Assembly (NCBI GenBank): GCA_023432565.1
Contig: JAEYUL010000062.1
Location: 1-37,949 of the forward strand
Origin: Actinomycetes bacterium
GTDB taxonomy: Bacteria > Actinomycetota > Actinomycetes > Actinomycetales > Cellulomonadaceae
Direction: 5' to 3'
Length of the DNA stretch: 37,949 nucleotides
The translations under genes and the position numbers were made by a program. Shown in pieces: positions 31,374 through 37,949 of the stretch; position 1 is the stretch's first letter, and the number at the start of each line of letters is the position of its first letter. A model generated the notes under the pieces. It was not told the origin of the DNA, made no database searches, and was given only the letters and a program-made list of their open reading frames with translations.

Positions 31374-32203
31374 GTGAGCTGTTCCGTCTCGGGTGGGGCT
31401 GCGGACCACGTGCCGTCCAGCGCGGGCAGCCCCTGCGCGCGGCGACGGCGGTCCACCCGGCGGTCGTGCAGCGCGCAGACGCCGAGCGCGACGAAGTACA
31501 GCGCGCAGATCGGCAGGGCCACGACGATCATCGTCAGGGCGTCCGGGGTCGGGGTCATGATCGCTGAGAACGTGAACGCCACCAGGACGGCCCACCGCCA
31601 CGAGCGCCGCCACGTCGCGGCTCGCCCGACCCCGGCGAAGTTCAGGGCGACCATGAGCACCGGGAGCAGGAACGCCAGGCCGAACGCGAGGAGCAGACGC
31701 ATGACGAAGCTGAGATAGGTCTGGGCGTCGATGAGGTTCGTCGCGTCCTGCGGGGTGAACTCCGTCAGCAGACGCACCGCGTTCGGCAGCGCCCAGAACG
31801 CCAGCGCCGCGCCGGCCACGAACAGCGGTACGGCCGCCGCCAGGAAGCCCACGGCGTAGCGACGCTCCTTCGTCGTGAGGCCGGGGGTCACGAAGGCCCA
31901 GAGCTGGTAGATCCACCACGGGCTCGAGACGAAGACGCCGAGGAACAGCGAGACCTTGATCTTCATGTCGAACGAGGTGGCCACGCCGGCGAAGTTGAGC
32001 GCGACGATCGTGCCGCGGTCGGCCGCGACGTCGCGCAGCGGCTGCTGCAGGAGGTCCAGCACGGGCACGTAGAGGAACCACCCCGCGACCGCGCCGAGCA
32101 CCAGCCCGAGCGCCGCCAGGAAGAGGCGACGCCTCAGCTCCAGGAGGTGCGCCCGCAGCGGCATCCGCGCGCCGGGGGCGGACCCTCGACGATCGGTGGC
32201 CAC
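31370..32203 (-). CDS. tatC: Sec-independent (Tat) translocase subunit TatC
   Basis: 277-residue core subunit of the Tat pathway, which recognises twin-arginine signals of folded proteins. MPLRAHLLELRRRLFLAAL at the start of the first membrane helix is diagnostic. Six hydrophobic segments follow, with SPWWIYQLWAFVTPGLTTKERRYA, FTPQDATNLIDAQTYLSFVMRLLLAFGLAFLLPV and the C-terminal MTPTPDALTMIVVALPICALYF. The GTG at 32203 is preferred: TGAGG lies about 6 nt upstream inside the end of tatA. The frame is open upstream but that part is an Arg/Pro-rich antisense shadow of tatA. Confidence 0.95.
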   Translation of the reverse strand: MATDRRGSAPGARMPLRAHLLELRRRLFLAALGLVLGAVAGWFLYVPVLDLLQQPLRDVAADRGTIVALNFAGVATSFDMKIKVSLFLGVFVSSPWWIYQLWAFVTPGLTTKERRYAVGFLAAAVPLFVAGAALAFWALPNAVRLLTEFTPQDATNLIDAQTYLSFVMRLLLAFGLAFLLPVLMVALNFAGVGRAATWRRSWRWAVLVAFTFSAIMTPTPDALTMIVVALPICALYFVALGVCALHDRRVDRRRRAQGLPALDGTWSAAPPETEQLT

Positions 32204-32210
32204 GGCTGCC

Positions 32211-32546
32211 TCAGGACGTCGCGCTCGGGCCGCTCTCGCTCGGCCGGTCGACGGGCGACGGGGCCGGCTGGTCGGCCTGCGGCGCGGGGCCGGCCACGGG
32301 CGGTGCAGCGGGAGCGGAGGACGGGGGCACGGGAGCGGCGGGGGCCGTGGGCGCGACCGCACCGGCCGGCGGCGTCACGACGTCCGGCCGGGCGTCGTCG
32401 TGCCGGAGGTCCTTGACCTCACGCTTGAAGATCCGCAGGGACTGGCCGACGCTCTTGGCCACGTCGGGCAGGCGCTTGGCGCCGAACAGCAGCACGATCA
32501 CCACCACCAGGACGACGATGTGCCAGCCCTGCAGGTTCCTCGCCAT
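32211..32546 (-). CDS. tatA: Tat translocase subunit TatA
   Basis: 111-residue pore-forming subunit of the Tat system. Short periplasmic N-terminus, one membrane helix (about 8-23, WHIVVLVVVIVLLFGA), then the FGAKRLPDVAKSVGQSLRIFKREVKDL amphipathic helix, which is the family signature. The C-terminal half is a Pro/Ala-rich disordered tail. The ATG has GAGGGG upstream. It is followed by tatC after 8 bp. Confidence 0.95.
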   Translation of the reverse strand: MARNLQGWHIVVLVVVIVLLFGAKRLPDVAKSVGQSLRIFKREVKDLRHDDARPDVVTPPAGAVAPTAPAAPVPPSSAPAAPPVAGPAPQADQPAPSPVDRPSESGPSATS

Positions 32547-32579
32547 GTCAGCCCCTCTTCGCGTGTGCGCCGTCGCACG

Positions 32580-32585
32580 ATCCTA
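32580..32585 (-). promoter_or_regulatory. Candidate -10 box for tatA
   Basis: TAGGAT on the minus strand lies 33 bp before the tatA ATG, giving a short leader with the GAGGGG site. No clear -35 seen. Confidence 0.4.
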
Positions 32586-32640
32586 ACCGGCTGCACTCAG
32601 GCGTCGTGCACAGCCCCGGACCGCCCGGCCGTGAAGGCTC

Positions 32641-32967
32641 TCACGTCCAGTAGGCCCGCCACCCGCGTGCGACCGCGGCGTGTCGCGCGGCTCGGGCCGC
32701 ACGCCGCTCGCGGCGCTCGTCGCGCAGCCGCCACACCACGGCCCGGAGCTCGTCGGTGTCGGCGAGCAGCGTCGCCGACACCTCGCCGCGCTCCCGGGCG
32801 GCGAGGTCCGCGAGCTCGTCGGCACGTGCGGCGAGCTGTGCGGCCGCCTCGCCCGCGCGGGCGAGCTCACGGCCGAGCGCGACGGCCGAGCGCCACAGAC
32901 GCCGTCCCAGGAAGAACGCGCCGACGAGGGTCCCGACGACGAGCGCTGACCACAGCGCGAACCACAC
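32641..32967 (-). CDS. Small membrane protein with coiled coil, unknown function
   Basis: 108 residues. An N-terminal membrane segment (about 2-20, FALWSALVVGTLVGAFFLG) is followed by a long charged, probably coiled-coil helix (ALGRELARAGEAAAQLAARADELADLAARERGEV) and a basic tail. The GTG start lies 1 nt after the pafC stop, so it is coupled to pafC. It stands where mycobacteria go directly from pafC to tatA. No family recognised. Confidence 0.7.
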   Translation of the reverse strand: MWFALWSALVVGTLVGAFFLGRRLWRSAVALGRELARAGEAAAQLAARADELADLAARERGEVSATLLADTDELRAVVWRLRDERRERRAARAARHAAVARGWRAYWT

Positions 32968-32968
32968 G

Positions 32969-33964
32969 TCAGGCCCCCGTCCGCTCGTCGCCGCCGTGCC
33001 GCGCGTGCGCGAGCGGGCCGTACGCGGTCAGGGCCGCGCGGGCCGTGCTCGCGACCTCGGCCGCGACCGACGCGGGGCGCACGTCGATGATCGCGTGGGC
33101 AGCCTGCAGCAGCAGGTGACGCAGCCAGGCCGGGCTCACCACGCGCAGGTCCACCTCGAACGAGCCGTCCGGGAGGTTGCGCACCTCCTGCACGGGCGCC
33201 GACTCGGCGATCCACCGGCCCTGGCTGGCCAGGTGCACGGTCACGAGCTCGCCGTCGTCGCCCGGCGCGAACTCCCCCGCGGACTGCACGCGATGCTGCT
33301 CGGCCGGCTCGTCCAGCACCGTGGCGGCCAGGATGCGGTCCACCCGGAAGAGGCGCTCGCCGTCGACGGCACGGCACCAGCCGAGCAGGTAGGACCGGTC
33401 GGTGTCCGCCACGAGCCGGATCGGGTCCACGTCCCGCTCCGAGGACACGTCGGCTGCGTTGACGTACCGGACGTGCAGTCGCCGGCCCTCGCGCAGGGCG
33501 GTGGCGAGCGCCGCGGCGACCTCGGGGGCTGCGGCGAGCGTGAGGGACACGTCGACCGTGGCCCCGGCGTCACCGACCGCGGCCGTCAGCTTCGCGAGTG
33601 CCGACCGGACCACCTGCGCGCGCTCGTCGTCCAGCGCGCCGGCCAGCCCGGCGTCGAGCGCGCGCAGCGACGCGACGAGCGCGACGCCCTCACGCGCGCT
33701 GAGCCGCAGCGGACGGGTCATGTTGCGCGACTCGGTGAGCCGCACGACACCGCGCTCGTAGGACGAGAAGTCGAAGTCGATGAGGTCGTACGGCAGGTAG
33801 CCGGGGGTCCCGCTGACCCACAGCGTGTCGATGTCCGCCATGACCTGGGCGCTGGACACCCCGAACTGCCGGGCCAGCTCCTCGACGGACGCGCCCTCGT
33901 GACGGTCGAGGAACGACACCAGCCCGAGCAGCCGCACCACGCGATCGCTCGCGCGCTCAGCCAC
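32969..33964 (-). CDS. pafC: WYL-domain transcriptional regulator PafC
   Basis: 331-residue partner of PafB. The PafBC heterodimer activates DNA-damage genes in mycobacteria independently of LexA. An N-terminal winged helix-turn-helix (about 1-60, RVVRLLGLVSFLDRHEGASVEELARQFGVSSAQVMADIDTLW) is followed by a WYL domain (LHVRYVNAADVSSERDVDPIRLVADTDRSYLLGWCRAVDGERLFRVDRI) and the WCX C-terminal extension. The GTG at 33964 overlaps pafB by 8 bp. Confidence 0.92.
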   Translation of the reverse strand: MAERASDRVVRLLGLVSFLDRHEGASVEELARQFGVSSAQVMADIDTLWVSGTPGYLPYDLIDFDFSSYERGVVRLTESRNMTRPLRLSAREGVALVASLRALDAGLAGALDDERAQVVRSALAKLTAAVGDAGATVDVSLTLAAAPEVAAALATALREGRRLHVRYVNAADVSSERDVDPIRLVADTDRSYLLGWCRAVDGERLFRVDRILAATVLDEPAEQHRVQSAGEFAPGDDGELVTVHLASQGRWIAESAPVQEVRNLPDGSFEVDLRVVSPAWLRHLLLQAAHAIIDVRPASVAAEVASTARAALTAYGPLAHARHGGDERTGA

Positions 33965-35015
33965 GCTCCACCTCCAGCACGGCGGCCTCGACGTCCGCCC
34001 GGGCCACGTGGACGTCGATCGCGGCGGCGTGCTCGAGCAGCTCGAGCACGCGTTCGCGCACCTCAGCCGGGTCGAGCACGAGCACGGCGTCGCCGTAGCC
34101 GACGAGCTCCTCCGCGAGCTCCCAGCCGTTGCGGAACGCCACGTGCACCACGTCGCGTCCGACGACCAGCGGACCGACGACCGGATCCGACGACCAGTCC
34201 ACCGCGTCCGACGGTGGTTCGATCGCGCGCACGCGCATCGCCTCGGCACGCTCGGGCAGCACCGCGAGCGTCGCCACCTGGGACGGGCCCTCGCGCCAGG
34301 CCGCCATCGCCTGCTCGACCTCCTGGGGAGACGGCGGTGGGAACGCCCCCGGTTCGCCGACCGTCCTGACCGTGCCCTCGATCCGGCTCAGCCGGAACGA
34401 CCTCGTGGCGCCGCGGTCCTGGTCCCAGCCCAGCAGCACCCAGCCGCCCCGACGGGCGATGAGCTGCCACGGCTCGACGCGGCGCTCGCGCACCTCCCCC
34501 GTGCTCGCCGCCCGGTAGGTCAGCCGGACGACCTGGCGTGCCTGGGCCGCGTCGAGCAGCGGGGCGAAGACCGCACCGCCTGACCGCACCCGGGGCGCCA
34601 GGCCGGCGACGAGATCGGTCGCCCCCGGTCCCTGTCCGACCGCGCGGAGCTTGGTCAGCGCTCGCGCCGTGTCGCCACGCATGGTGCGGTCCTGCCACGT
34701 CTGGGCGGCCAGGGTCAGGACGCCGAGCTCCGCGGCGGTCAGGTCGATCGCCGGCAAGGCGTACGCGTCGAGATCGATGCGGTAGCCGATGTCGTCGCCG
34801 TGCCCGGCGTCGGTCACCGTCACCAGCGGGATGCCGAGCTCGCGCAACGTGTCCTTGTCACGCTCGAACATGCGCTCGAACGCCTCGTCGCTCGGGGCGT
34901 CGGCATATCCGGCGACGGAGGCGCGCACCTGCTCCTTCGTCATCCGCCCGTGCGTGTTGACGAGGGCGATGAGCAGGTTGAGCAGGCGCTCGGCGGGATC
35001 GATGGAACTGGGCAT
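33957..35015 (-). CDS. pafB: WYL-domain transcriptional regulator PafB
   Basis: 352-residue DNA-damage regulator paired with PafC. Winged helix-turn-helix (ERLLNLLIALVNTHGRMTKEQVRASVAGY, FERDKDTLRELGIPL), then a WYL domain (RLTYRAASTGEVRERRVEPWQLIARRGGWVLLGWDQDRGATRSFRLSRIEG) and WCX extension. The ATG at 35015 lies 7 nt after TACGGT, so it is probably leaderless. No pafA or proteasome gene adjoins; instead a divergent DUF3866 gene starts 33 bp away. Confidence 0.93.
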   Translation of the reverse strand: MPSSIDPAERLLNLLIALVNTHGRMTKEQVRASVAGYADAPSDEAFERMFERDKDTLRELGIPLVTVTDAGHGDDIGYRIDLDAYALPAIDLTAAELGVLTLAAQTWQDRTMRGDTARALTKLRAVGQGPGATDLVAGLAPRVRSGGAVFAPLLDAAQARQVVRLTYRAASTGEVRERRVEPWQLIARRGGWVLLGWDQDRGATRSFRLSRIEGTVRTVGEPGAFPPPSPQEVEQAMAAWREGPSQVATLAVLPERAEAMRVRAIEPPSDAVDWSSDPVVGPLVVGRDVVHVAFRNGWELAEELVGYGDAVLVLDPAEVRERVLELLEHAAAIDVHVARADVEAAVLEVERG

Positions 35016-35022
35016 CAGGACC

Positions 35023-35028
35023 ACCGTA
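35023..35028 (-). promoter_or_regulatory. -10 box of pafB
   Basis: TACGGT on the minus strand ends 7 nt before the pafB ATG. It lies 8 bp from the opposing -10 of the DUF3866 gene, so their promoters overlap. Confidence 0.6.
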
Positions 35029-35036
35029 GTGGCCGG

Positions 35037-35042
35037 TAGCGT
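35037..35042 (+). promoter_or_regulatory. -10 box of the DUF3866 gene, leaderless arrangement
   Basis: TAGCGT ends 6 nt before the GTG at 35049. It lies 8 bp from the opposing pafB -10. Confidence 0.6.
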
Positions 35043-35048
35043 GGAGAG

Positions 35049-36200
35049 GTGATCACGTGGCGCGCGGGTGTCGTCGAACAGGTCGGGACGTCGTGGCCAG
35101 GGGCGGTCGAGCTCACCGTGGCTCTCGACGAGCCGTGGGCGGACCCGAGCCTTCCGGCCAGGGTCAAGGCTTTGGCCTACCCCGCGCTCGTCGGCCCGCT
35201 CGAGCGCGGACGGCGCGTCTGGCTCAACGTCTCCGCCCTCTCGCGCGGGCTCGGCACCGGCGGGTACGCGCTCGTCGTCGCGCCCGCCGACGGCCGGCCG
35301 GTCGACCCGCCGCCGTCGCCGGGTCACCTCGTCAAGGCCCGGTACACGCCGCTGCAGGCCATGGTGCTGGGGGTCGACGACCAGGAGTCCGAGCACCACG
35401 ACACGATGCGCGACGCGGACGACCTGCTCGGGATGCCCGTGGTCGTCGCCGACCTGCACTCGGCACTGCCCGCGATCGTCGCCGGTGCGCGTCTCGAGGC
35501 GTCCCGCGCCGGGCGACCTGCGCCCGACGTCGCCTACGTGATGACCGACGGCGGCGCGCTGCCCGCCTGGTTCTCCCGCACCGTGGCCGGGCTGCGGGAC
35601 GCCGGATGGATCTCGACCTGCATCACCGCGGGTCAGGCGTTCGGCGGCGACCTCGAGACCGTCTCGGTGCACACCGCGCTGCTCGCCGCCCGGCACGTCG
35701 TGCAGGCGGACGTCGCCGTCGTCGTGCAGGGCCCGGGCAACCTCGGCACAGGCACCCGGTGGGGCTTCTCGGGCGTCGCGGCCGGTGAGGCGATCAACGC
35801 CGCCGCCGTCCTGAACGGACGGCCCGTCGCCTCGCTGCGCGTGTCCGGGGCGGACCCGCGCGAGCGGCACGTCGGCATCTCCCACCACTCGCTGACGGCC
35901 TACGGCAAGGTCGCGCTCGTGCCGGCCGACGTCGTCGTCCCGGTCTTCGACGCCGCCGAGCCGCACCTGGGCCCGCTCGGCGCGCGCGTGCGCGAGCAGG
36001 CCGCGGCGCTCGTCGAGCCCGTCGGGCGGCACCGGATGGTCGAGGTGCCCGCAGGCGCGGACGTGCGGCACGCCCTGGCGACGTCGCCCGTGCGGCTGTC
36101 GACCATGGGGCGCTCGCTCGAGCAGGACCCCGCTGCGTTCCTCGCCGCGGCCGTCGCAGGCGTGCACGCGGCCCGGCTCCTGCCGCAGCCGCCCGCCTGA
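35049..36200 (+). CDS. DUF3866 family protein
   Basis: 383-residue protein of an actinobacterial family of unknown function. WRAGVVEQVGTSWPGAVELTV and LVKARYTPLQAMVLGVDDQESEHHD near the start, and VVVQGPGNLGTGTRWGFSGVAAGEAINAAAVLNGRPVASLRVS plus RHVGISHHSLTAYG later, are the conserved blocks. The histidines and glycines suggest an enzyme. The GTG is 6 nt after TAGCGT and lacks a ribosome-binding site. It is divergent from pafB, so it may share damage control, and its stop lies 4 bp from the convergent PH-domain gene within a small CTGAG/CTCAG palindrome. Confidence 0.9.
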   Translation: MITWRAGVVEQVGTSWPGAVELTVALDEPWADPSLPARVKALAYPALVGPLERGRRVWLNVSALSRGLGTGGYALVVAPADGRPVDPPPSPGHLVKARYTPLQAMVLGVDDQESEHHDTMRDADDLLGMPVVVADLHSALPAIVAGARLEASRAGRPAPDVAYVMTDGGALPAWFSRTVAGLRDAGWISTCITAGQAFGGDLETVSVHTALLAARHVVQADVAVVVQGPGNLGTGTRWGFSGVAAGEAINAAAVLNGRPVASLRVSGADPRERHVGISHHSLTAYGKVALVPADVVVPVFDAAEPHLGPLGARVREQAAALVEPVGRHRMVEVPAGADVRHALATSPVRLSTMGRSLEQDPAAFLAAAVAGVHAARLLPQPPA

Positions 36201-36204
36201 GGAC

Positions 36205-36642
36205 TCAGTCGTCGCGCTCGGTGCGGCTGTGCCGGGCGACCAGCGTCGACAGGCGGCGCGCCTCGTCGACCGACCGCTGCCCGTCCGCGCGCTGGATCCC
36301 CATGACGGCGAGGCTGTCACCGTCCGCGAGGTCGAGCTGGACCCACGGGCGGTCGCCGAACCTGACCGCGACCACCTGCGTCCACGCCAGACGCGTGGTG
36401 ACGAGCAGGTTGCGGACCGTCAGCCCCTCGTCGTCGGGCACGGCCGCGACGGACGCCTGACGCCAGCAGAACCACGCGATGGCCAGCGCGAGCAGCGCGA
36501 AGCCGGCGACGTCCAGCGACGACAGCGGCATGAGCACCACGAGCAGCGCCGTCGCCAGCAGGACCAGGATCGCCAGCGCGAGCGAGGCGATCCGGGCAAG
36601 GCGCGGCCGGAAGGGCTCCTGGTCGGCGGCCGGCGTCGTCAC
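36205..36642 (-). CDS. Small membrane protein with PH-like domain
   Basis: 145 residues. Two hydrophobic segments (about 17-60, SLALAILVLLATALLVVLMPL and VAGFALLALAIAWFCW) precede a C-terminal domain resembling bacterial PH-like proteins: EGLTVRNLLVTTRLAWTQVVAVRFGDRPWVQLDLADGDSLAVMGIQRADG. The GTG overlaps the hisG stop by 4 bp. Its presence at the end of the hisE-hisG run is common in actinobacteria, but the function is unknown. Confidence 0.82.
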   Translation of the reverse strand: MTTPAADQEPFRPRLARIASLALAILVLLATALLVVLMPLSSLDVAGFALLALAIAWFCWRQASVAAVPDDEGLTVRNLLVTTRLAWTQVVAVRFGDRPWVQLDLADGDSLAVMGIQRADGQRSVDEARRLSTLVARHSRTERDD

Positions 36643-37487
36643 AGCCGGCAGGCGTGGATGGACGTCACGAGGATCGCTCGGGCACCGAGGTCGTACAGCT
36701 GGTCCATCACGCGGTTCGTCTCGTCCCGCCGCACCATGGCGCGCACGGCAGCCCACTCGCCGTTGTGCAGCGGCGAGACGGTCGGCGACTCGAGGCCGGG
36801 CGTGATGGCGACTGCCTGCTCGACGAGGTCGAGCGGGCAGTCGTAGTCCATGAGCACGAACTGCCGGGCCGTCAGGACGCCCTGCAGGCGACGGGTGAGG
36901 ACCTCGAGGCCCGCCGGCGCCTCGACGTCGCTGCGGCGGGCGAGAACCGCCTCGGACCGCAGCAACGGCTCGCCGAACACGTCGAGCCCGGCGGCGCGCA
37001 GGGTCGAGCCGGTCTCGACGACGTCGGCGATCACGTCGGCGACGCCCAGCCGGATCGCGCTCTCGACCGCACCGTCGAGGCGGACGATCGCGCTCGGCTC
37101 GATGCCCCGCTCGGCGAGGCTCGCGCTCACCAGGACCGGGTAGGACGTGGCGACCCGCCGGCCGGCGATCTGCTCGAGGTCGGTCAGCGTGCCCGCGGTC
37201 GTGGCGAACCGGAACGTCGAGCGCGCGAACCCGAGCGGCAGGTGCTCGACCGCCGCGGACTCCGAGTCGAGCAGCAGGTCACGCCCGGTGATGCCGACGT
37301 CGACCGTGCCCGCGCCGACATACACCGCGATGTCGCGCGGACGCAGGAAGAAGAACTCGACGTCGTTGTCCGGGTCGGGCAGGACGAGCTCGCGCGAGTC
37401 GCGCCGCTGGCGGTAGCCGGCCTCACGGAGCATCTCGACGGCGGGCTCGGACAGCGAGCCCTTGTTGGGGACGGCGATGCGCAGCAC
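36639..37487 (-). CDS. hisG: ATP phosphoribosyltransferase (long form)
   Basis: 282-residue enzyme for the first step of histidine synthesis, joining ATP and PRPP. Long HisG form with catalytic domains (about 1-205: MLRIAVPNKGSLSEPAVEML, VGAGTVDVGITGRDLL, GRRVATSYP, VVETGSTLRAAGL, the PRPP loop) and the regulatory HisG-C domain (about 206-282), which usually binds histidine for feedback inhibition. GTG start with AAGGA about 8 nt upstream. Confidence 0.96.
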   Translation of the reverse strand: MLRIAVPNKGSLSEPAVEMLREAGYRQRRDSRELVLPDPDNDVEFFFLRPRDIAVYVGAGTVDVGITGRDLLLDSESAAVEHLPLGFARSTFRFATTAGTLTDLEQIAGRRVATSYPVLVSASLAERGIEPSAIVRLDGAVESAIRLGVADVIADVVETGSTLRAAGLDVFGEPLLRSEAVLARRSDVEAPAGLEVLTRRLQGVLTARQFVLMDYDCPLDLVEQAVAITPGLESPTVSPLHNGEWAAVRAMVRRDETNRVMDQLYDLGARAILVTSIHACRL

Positions 37488-37505
37488 GGGGGTTCCTTCG
37501 AGGGC

Positions 37506-37769
37506 TCAGAGGTGGGCGTAGACGTCGTCGAGCGTGAGCCCGCGCGCGAGCATGAGCACCTGCAGGTGGTAGAGCAGCTGGGAGATCTCCTCAGCGGTGC
37601 GCTCGTCGCCCTCGTGCTCCGCGGCCATCCAGACCTCGGCGGCCTCCTCGACGATCTTCTTGCCGATCGCATGCACGCCCGCGTCCAGCTCGGCCACGGT
37701 TCCCGAGCCCGCGGGCCTGGTCACCGCCTTGTCCGACAGCTCCGCGAACAGCGCCTCAAAGGTCTTCAC
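37506..37769 (-). CDS. hisE: Phosphoribosyl-ATP pyrophosphohydrolase
   Basis: 87-residue enzyme for the second step of histidine synthesis, of the all-alpha NTP pyrophosphatase fold. KKIVEEAAEVWMAAEHE and EEISQLLYHLQVLMLARGL contain the conserved E-E-x-x-E and acidic metal-binding pattern. The GTG at 37769 starts 1 nt after the stop of the upstream gene; hisG follows 18 bp downstream. TACCCT lies 8 nt before the start but coupling to the upstream gene is more likely. Confidence 0.94.
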   Translation of the reverse strand: MKTFEALFAELSDKAVTRPAGSGTVAELDAGVHAIGKKIVEEAAEVWMAAEHEGDERTAEEISQLLYHLQVLMLARGLTLDDVYAHL

Positions 37770-37770
37770 G

Positions 37771-37949
37771 TCAGCCAAGGGTAGACGGTCGTCCGGTCCC
37801 GGCCGTCGCCCGCTCGGCGGCTGGGACGACCTCACGCGGCGGTCCCACCCGCTGCGCACGCCACCACACCACGAACCCGTACGCGACCACGACGCCGTAC
37901 ACGAGGTACAGCGCGGCCGACGGGTAGTAGCCGGCGGAGAGCAGCAGGG
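37771..37949 (-). CDS. C-terminal end of a membrane protein, possibly PnuC
   Basis: Only the last 58 residues are in the window. A membrane segment (SAALYLVYGVVVAYGFVVWWR) is followed by a charged tail. The shape resembles the C-terminus of PnuC nicotinamide riboside transporters, which end with an ALY..Y....V.GF..W.R pattern, but this is a weak identification. It is coupled to hisE by a 1-nt gap. Confidence 0.5.
   Translation of the reverse strand, partial: LLLSAGYYPSAALYLVYGVVVAYGFVVWWRAQRVGPPREVVPAAERATAGTGRPSTLG

Noticed and set aside
30456..32081. A single 541-residue minus-strand protein
   Set aside because: The first half is antiframe sequence over tatC. The kinase begins at the ATG at 31373, which overlaps the tatC stop by 4 bp.
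33957..36320. A 787-residue minus-strand protein ending in PafB
   Set aside because: The N-terminal half is opposite the DUF3866 gene and has no recognisable content; PafB starts at 35015.
1..37949. CRISPR array or tRNA genes
   Set aside because: No regularly spaced repeats and no cloverleaf-like sequence with a CCA-type end were noticed by eye; a dedicated scan was not possible.

Overview
The window is GC-rich actinobacterial chromosome, most likely Cellulomonas or a close relative. Reasons: a secreted GH6 cellobiohydrolase built like Cellulomonas fimi CbhA; RbpA, PafB/PafC and GarA, which are Actinobacteria-specific; conserved actinobacterial gene order; frequent GTG starts; and many genes whose start codon lies 6-7 nt after a TANNNT -10 box, as in leaderless transcripts. 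I see no rRNA, tRNA, CRISPR array, prophage or insertion sequence.

Layout. (1) 1-5.7 kb: the 5' part of a cellobiohydrolase gene, a LacI-type regulator, and a divergent 901-residue sensor joining a LacI-like sugar-binding domain to PAS and a degenerate GGDEF domain. (2) 5.7-8.2 kb: a DEAD-box RNA helicase with a structured leader and a CoA-binding protein. (3) 8.3-14.7 kb: a conserved actinobacterial block (CDP-alcohol phosphatidyltransferase, DUF881, small basic protein, DUF881, GarA, MerR, bifunctional nuclease, MerR). It corresponds to Rv1822-Rv1830 of M. tuberculosis but has no gcvH. (4) 15-22.4 kb: a mixed region with an orphan ParA-like ATPase, a metallo-beta-lactamase-fold protein, a GNAT acetyltransferase, an APH-type kinase, ASCH, AraC and VOC proteins, several unknowns and an aldo/keto reductase. 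Short tandem duplications occur here. (5) 22.5-25.3 kb: rbpA behind a SigR-type promoter, convergent with lnt-ppm1 (lipoprotein N-acylation and polyprenol-phosphate mannose synthesis). (6) 25.3-35 kb, minus strand: a YtcJ-type amidohydrolase, HelY helicase, diacylglycerol kinase, tatC, tatA, a small membrane protein, pafC and pafB. The order pafB-pafC-tatA-tatC-helY matches mycobacteria. (7) 35-38 kb: a DUF3866 protein, then the minus-strand run pnuC-like (partial), hisE, hisG and a small PH-domain-like membrane protein.

How the genes work together. The LacI protein is a good candidate regulator of the adjacent cellulase gene, and the divergent sensor may read a related sugar signal. Region 3 links envelope and lipid genes with a phospho-switch (GarA) and two MerR regulators. 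Region 6 combines DNA-damage regulation (PafBC), protein export (Tat) and RNA metabolism (HelY). HisG and HisE catalyse the first two steps of histidine synthesis.

Most of the window is ordinary core genome. The least explained items are the sugar-sensor/degenerate-GGDEF fusion, a 535-bp gap with a consensus promoter and a strong hairpin next to repeated 25-mers, an AT-rich perfect palindrome upstream of the APH-type kinase, and a 32-bp palindrome inside the end of ppm1. All functions are inferred from sequence reading; no search was run.
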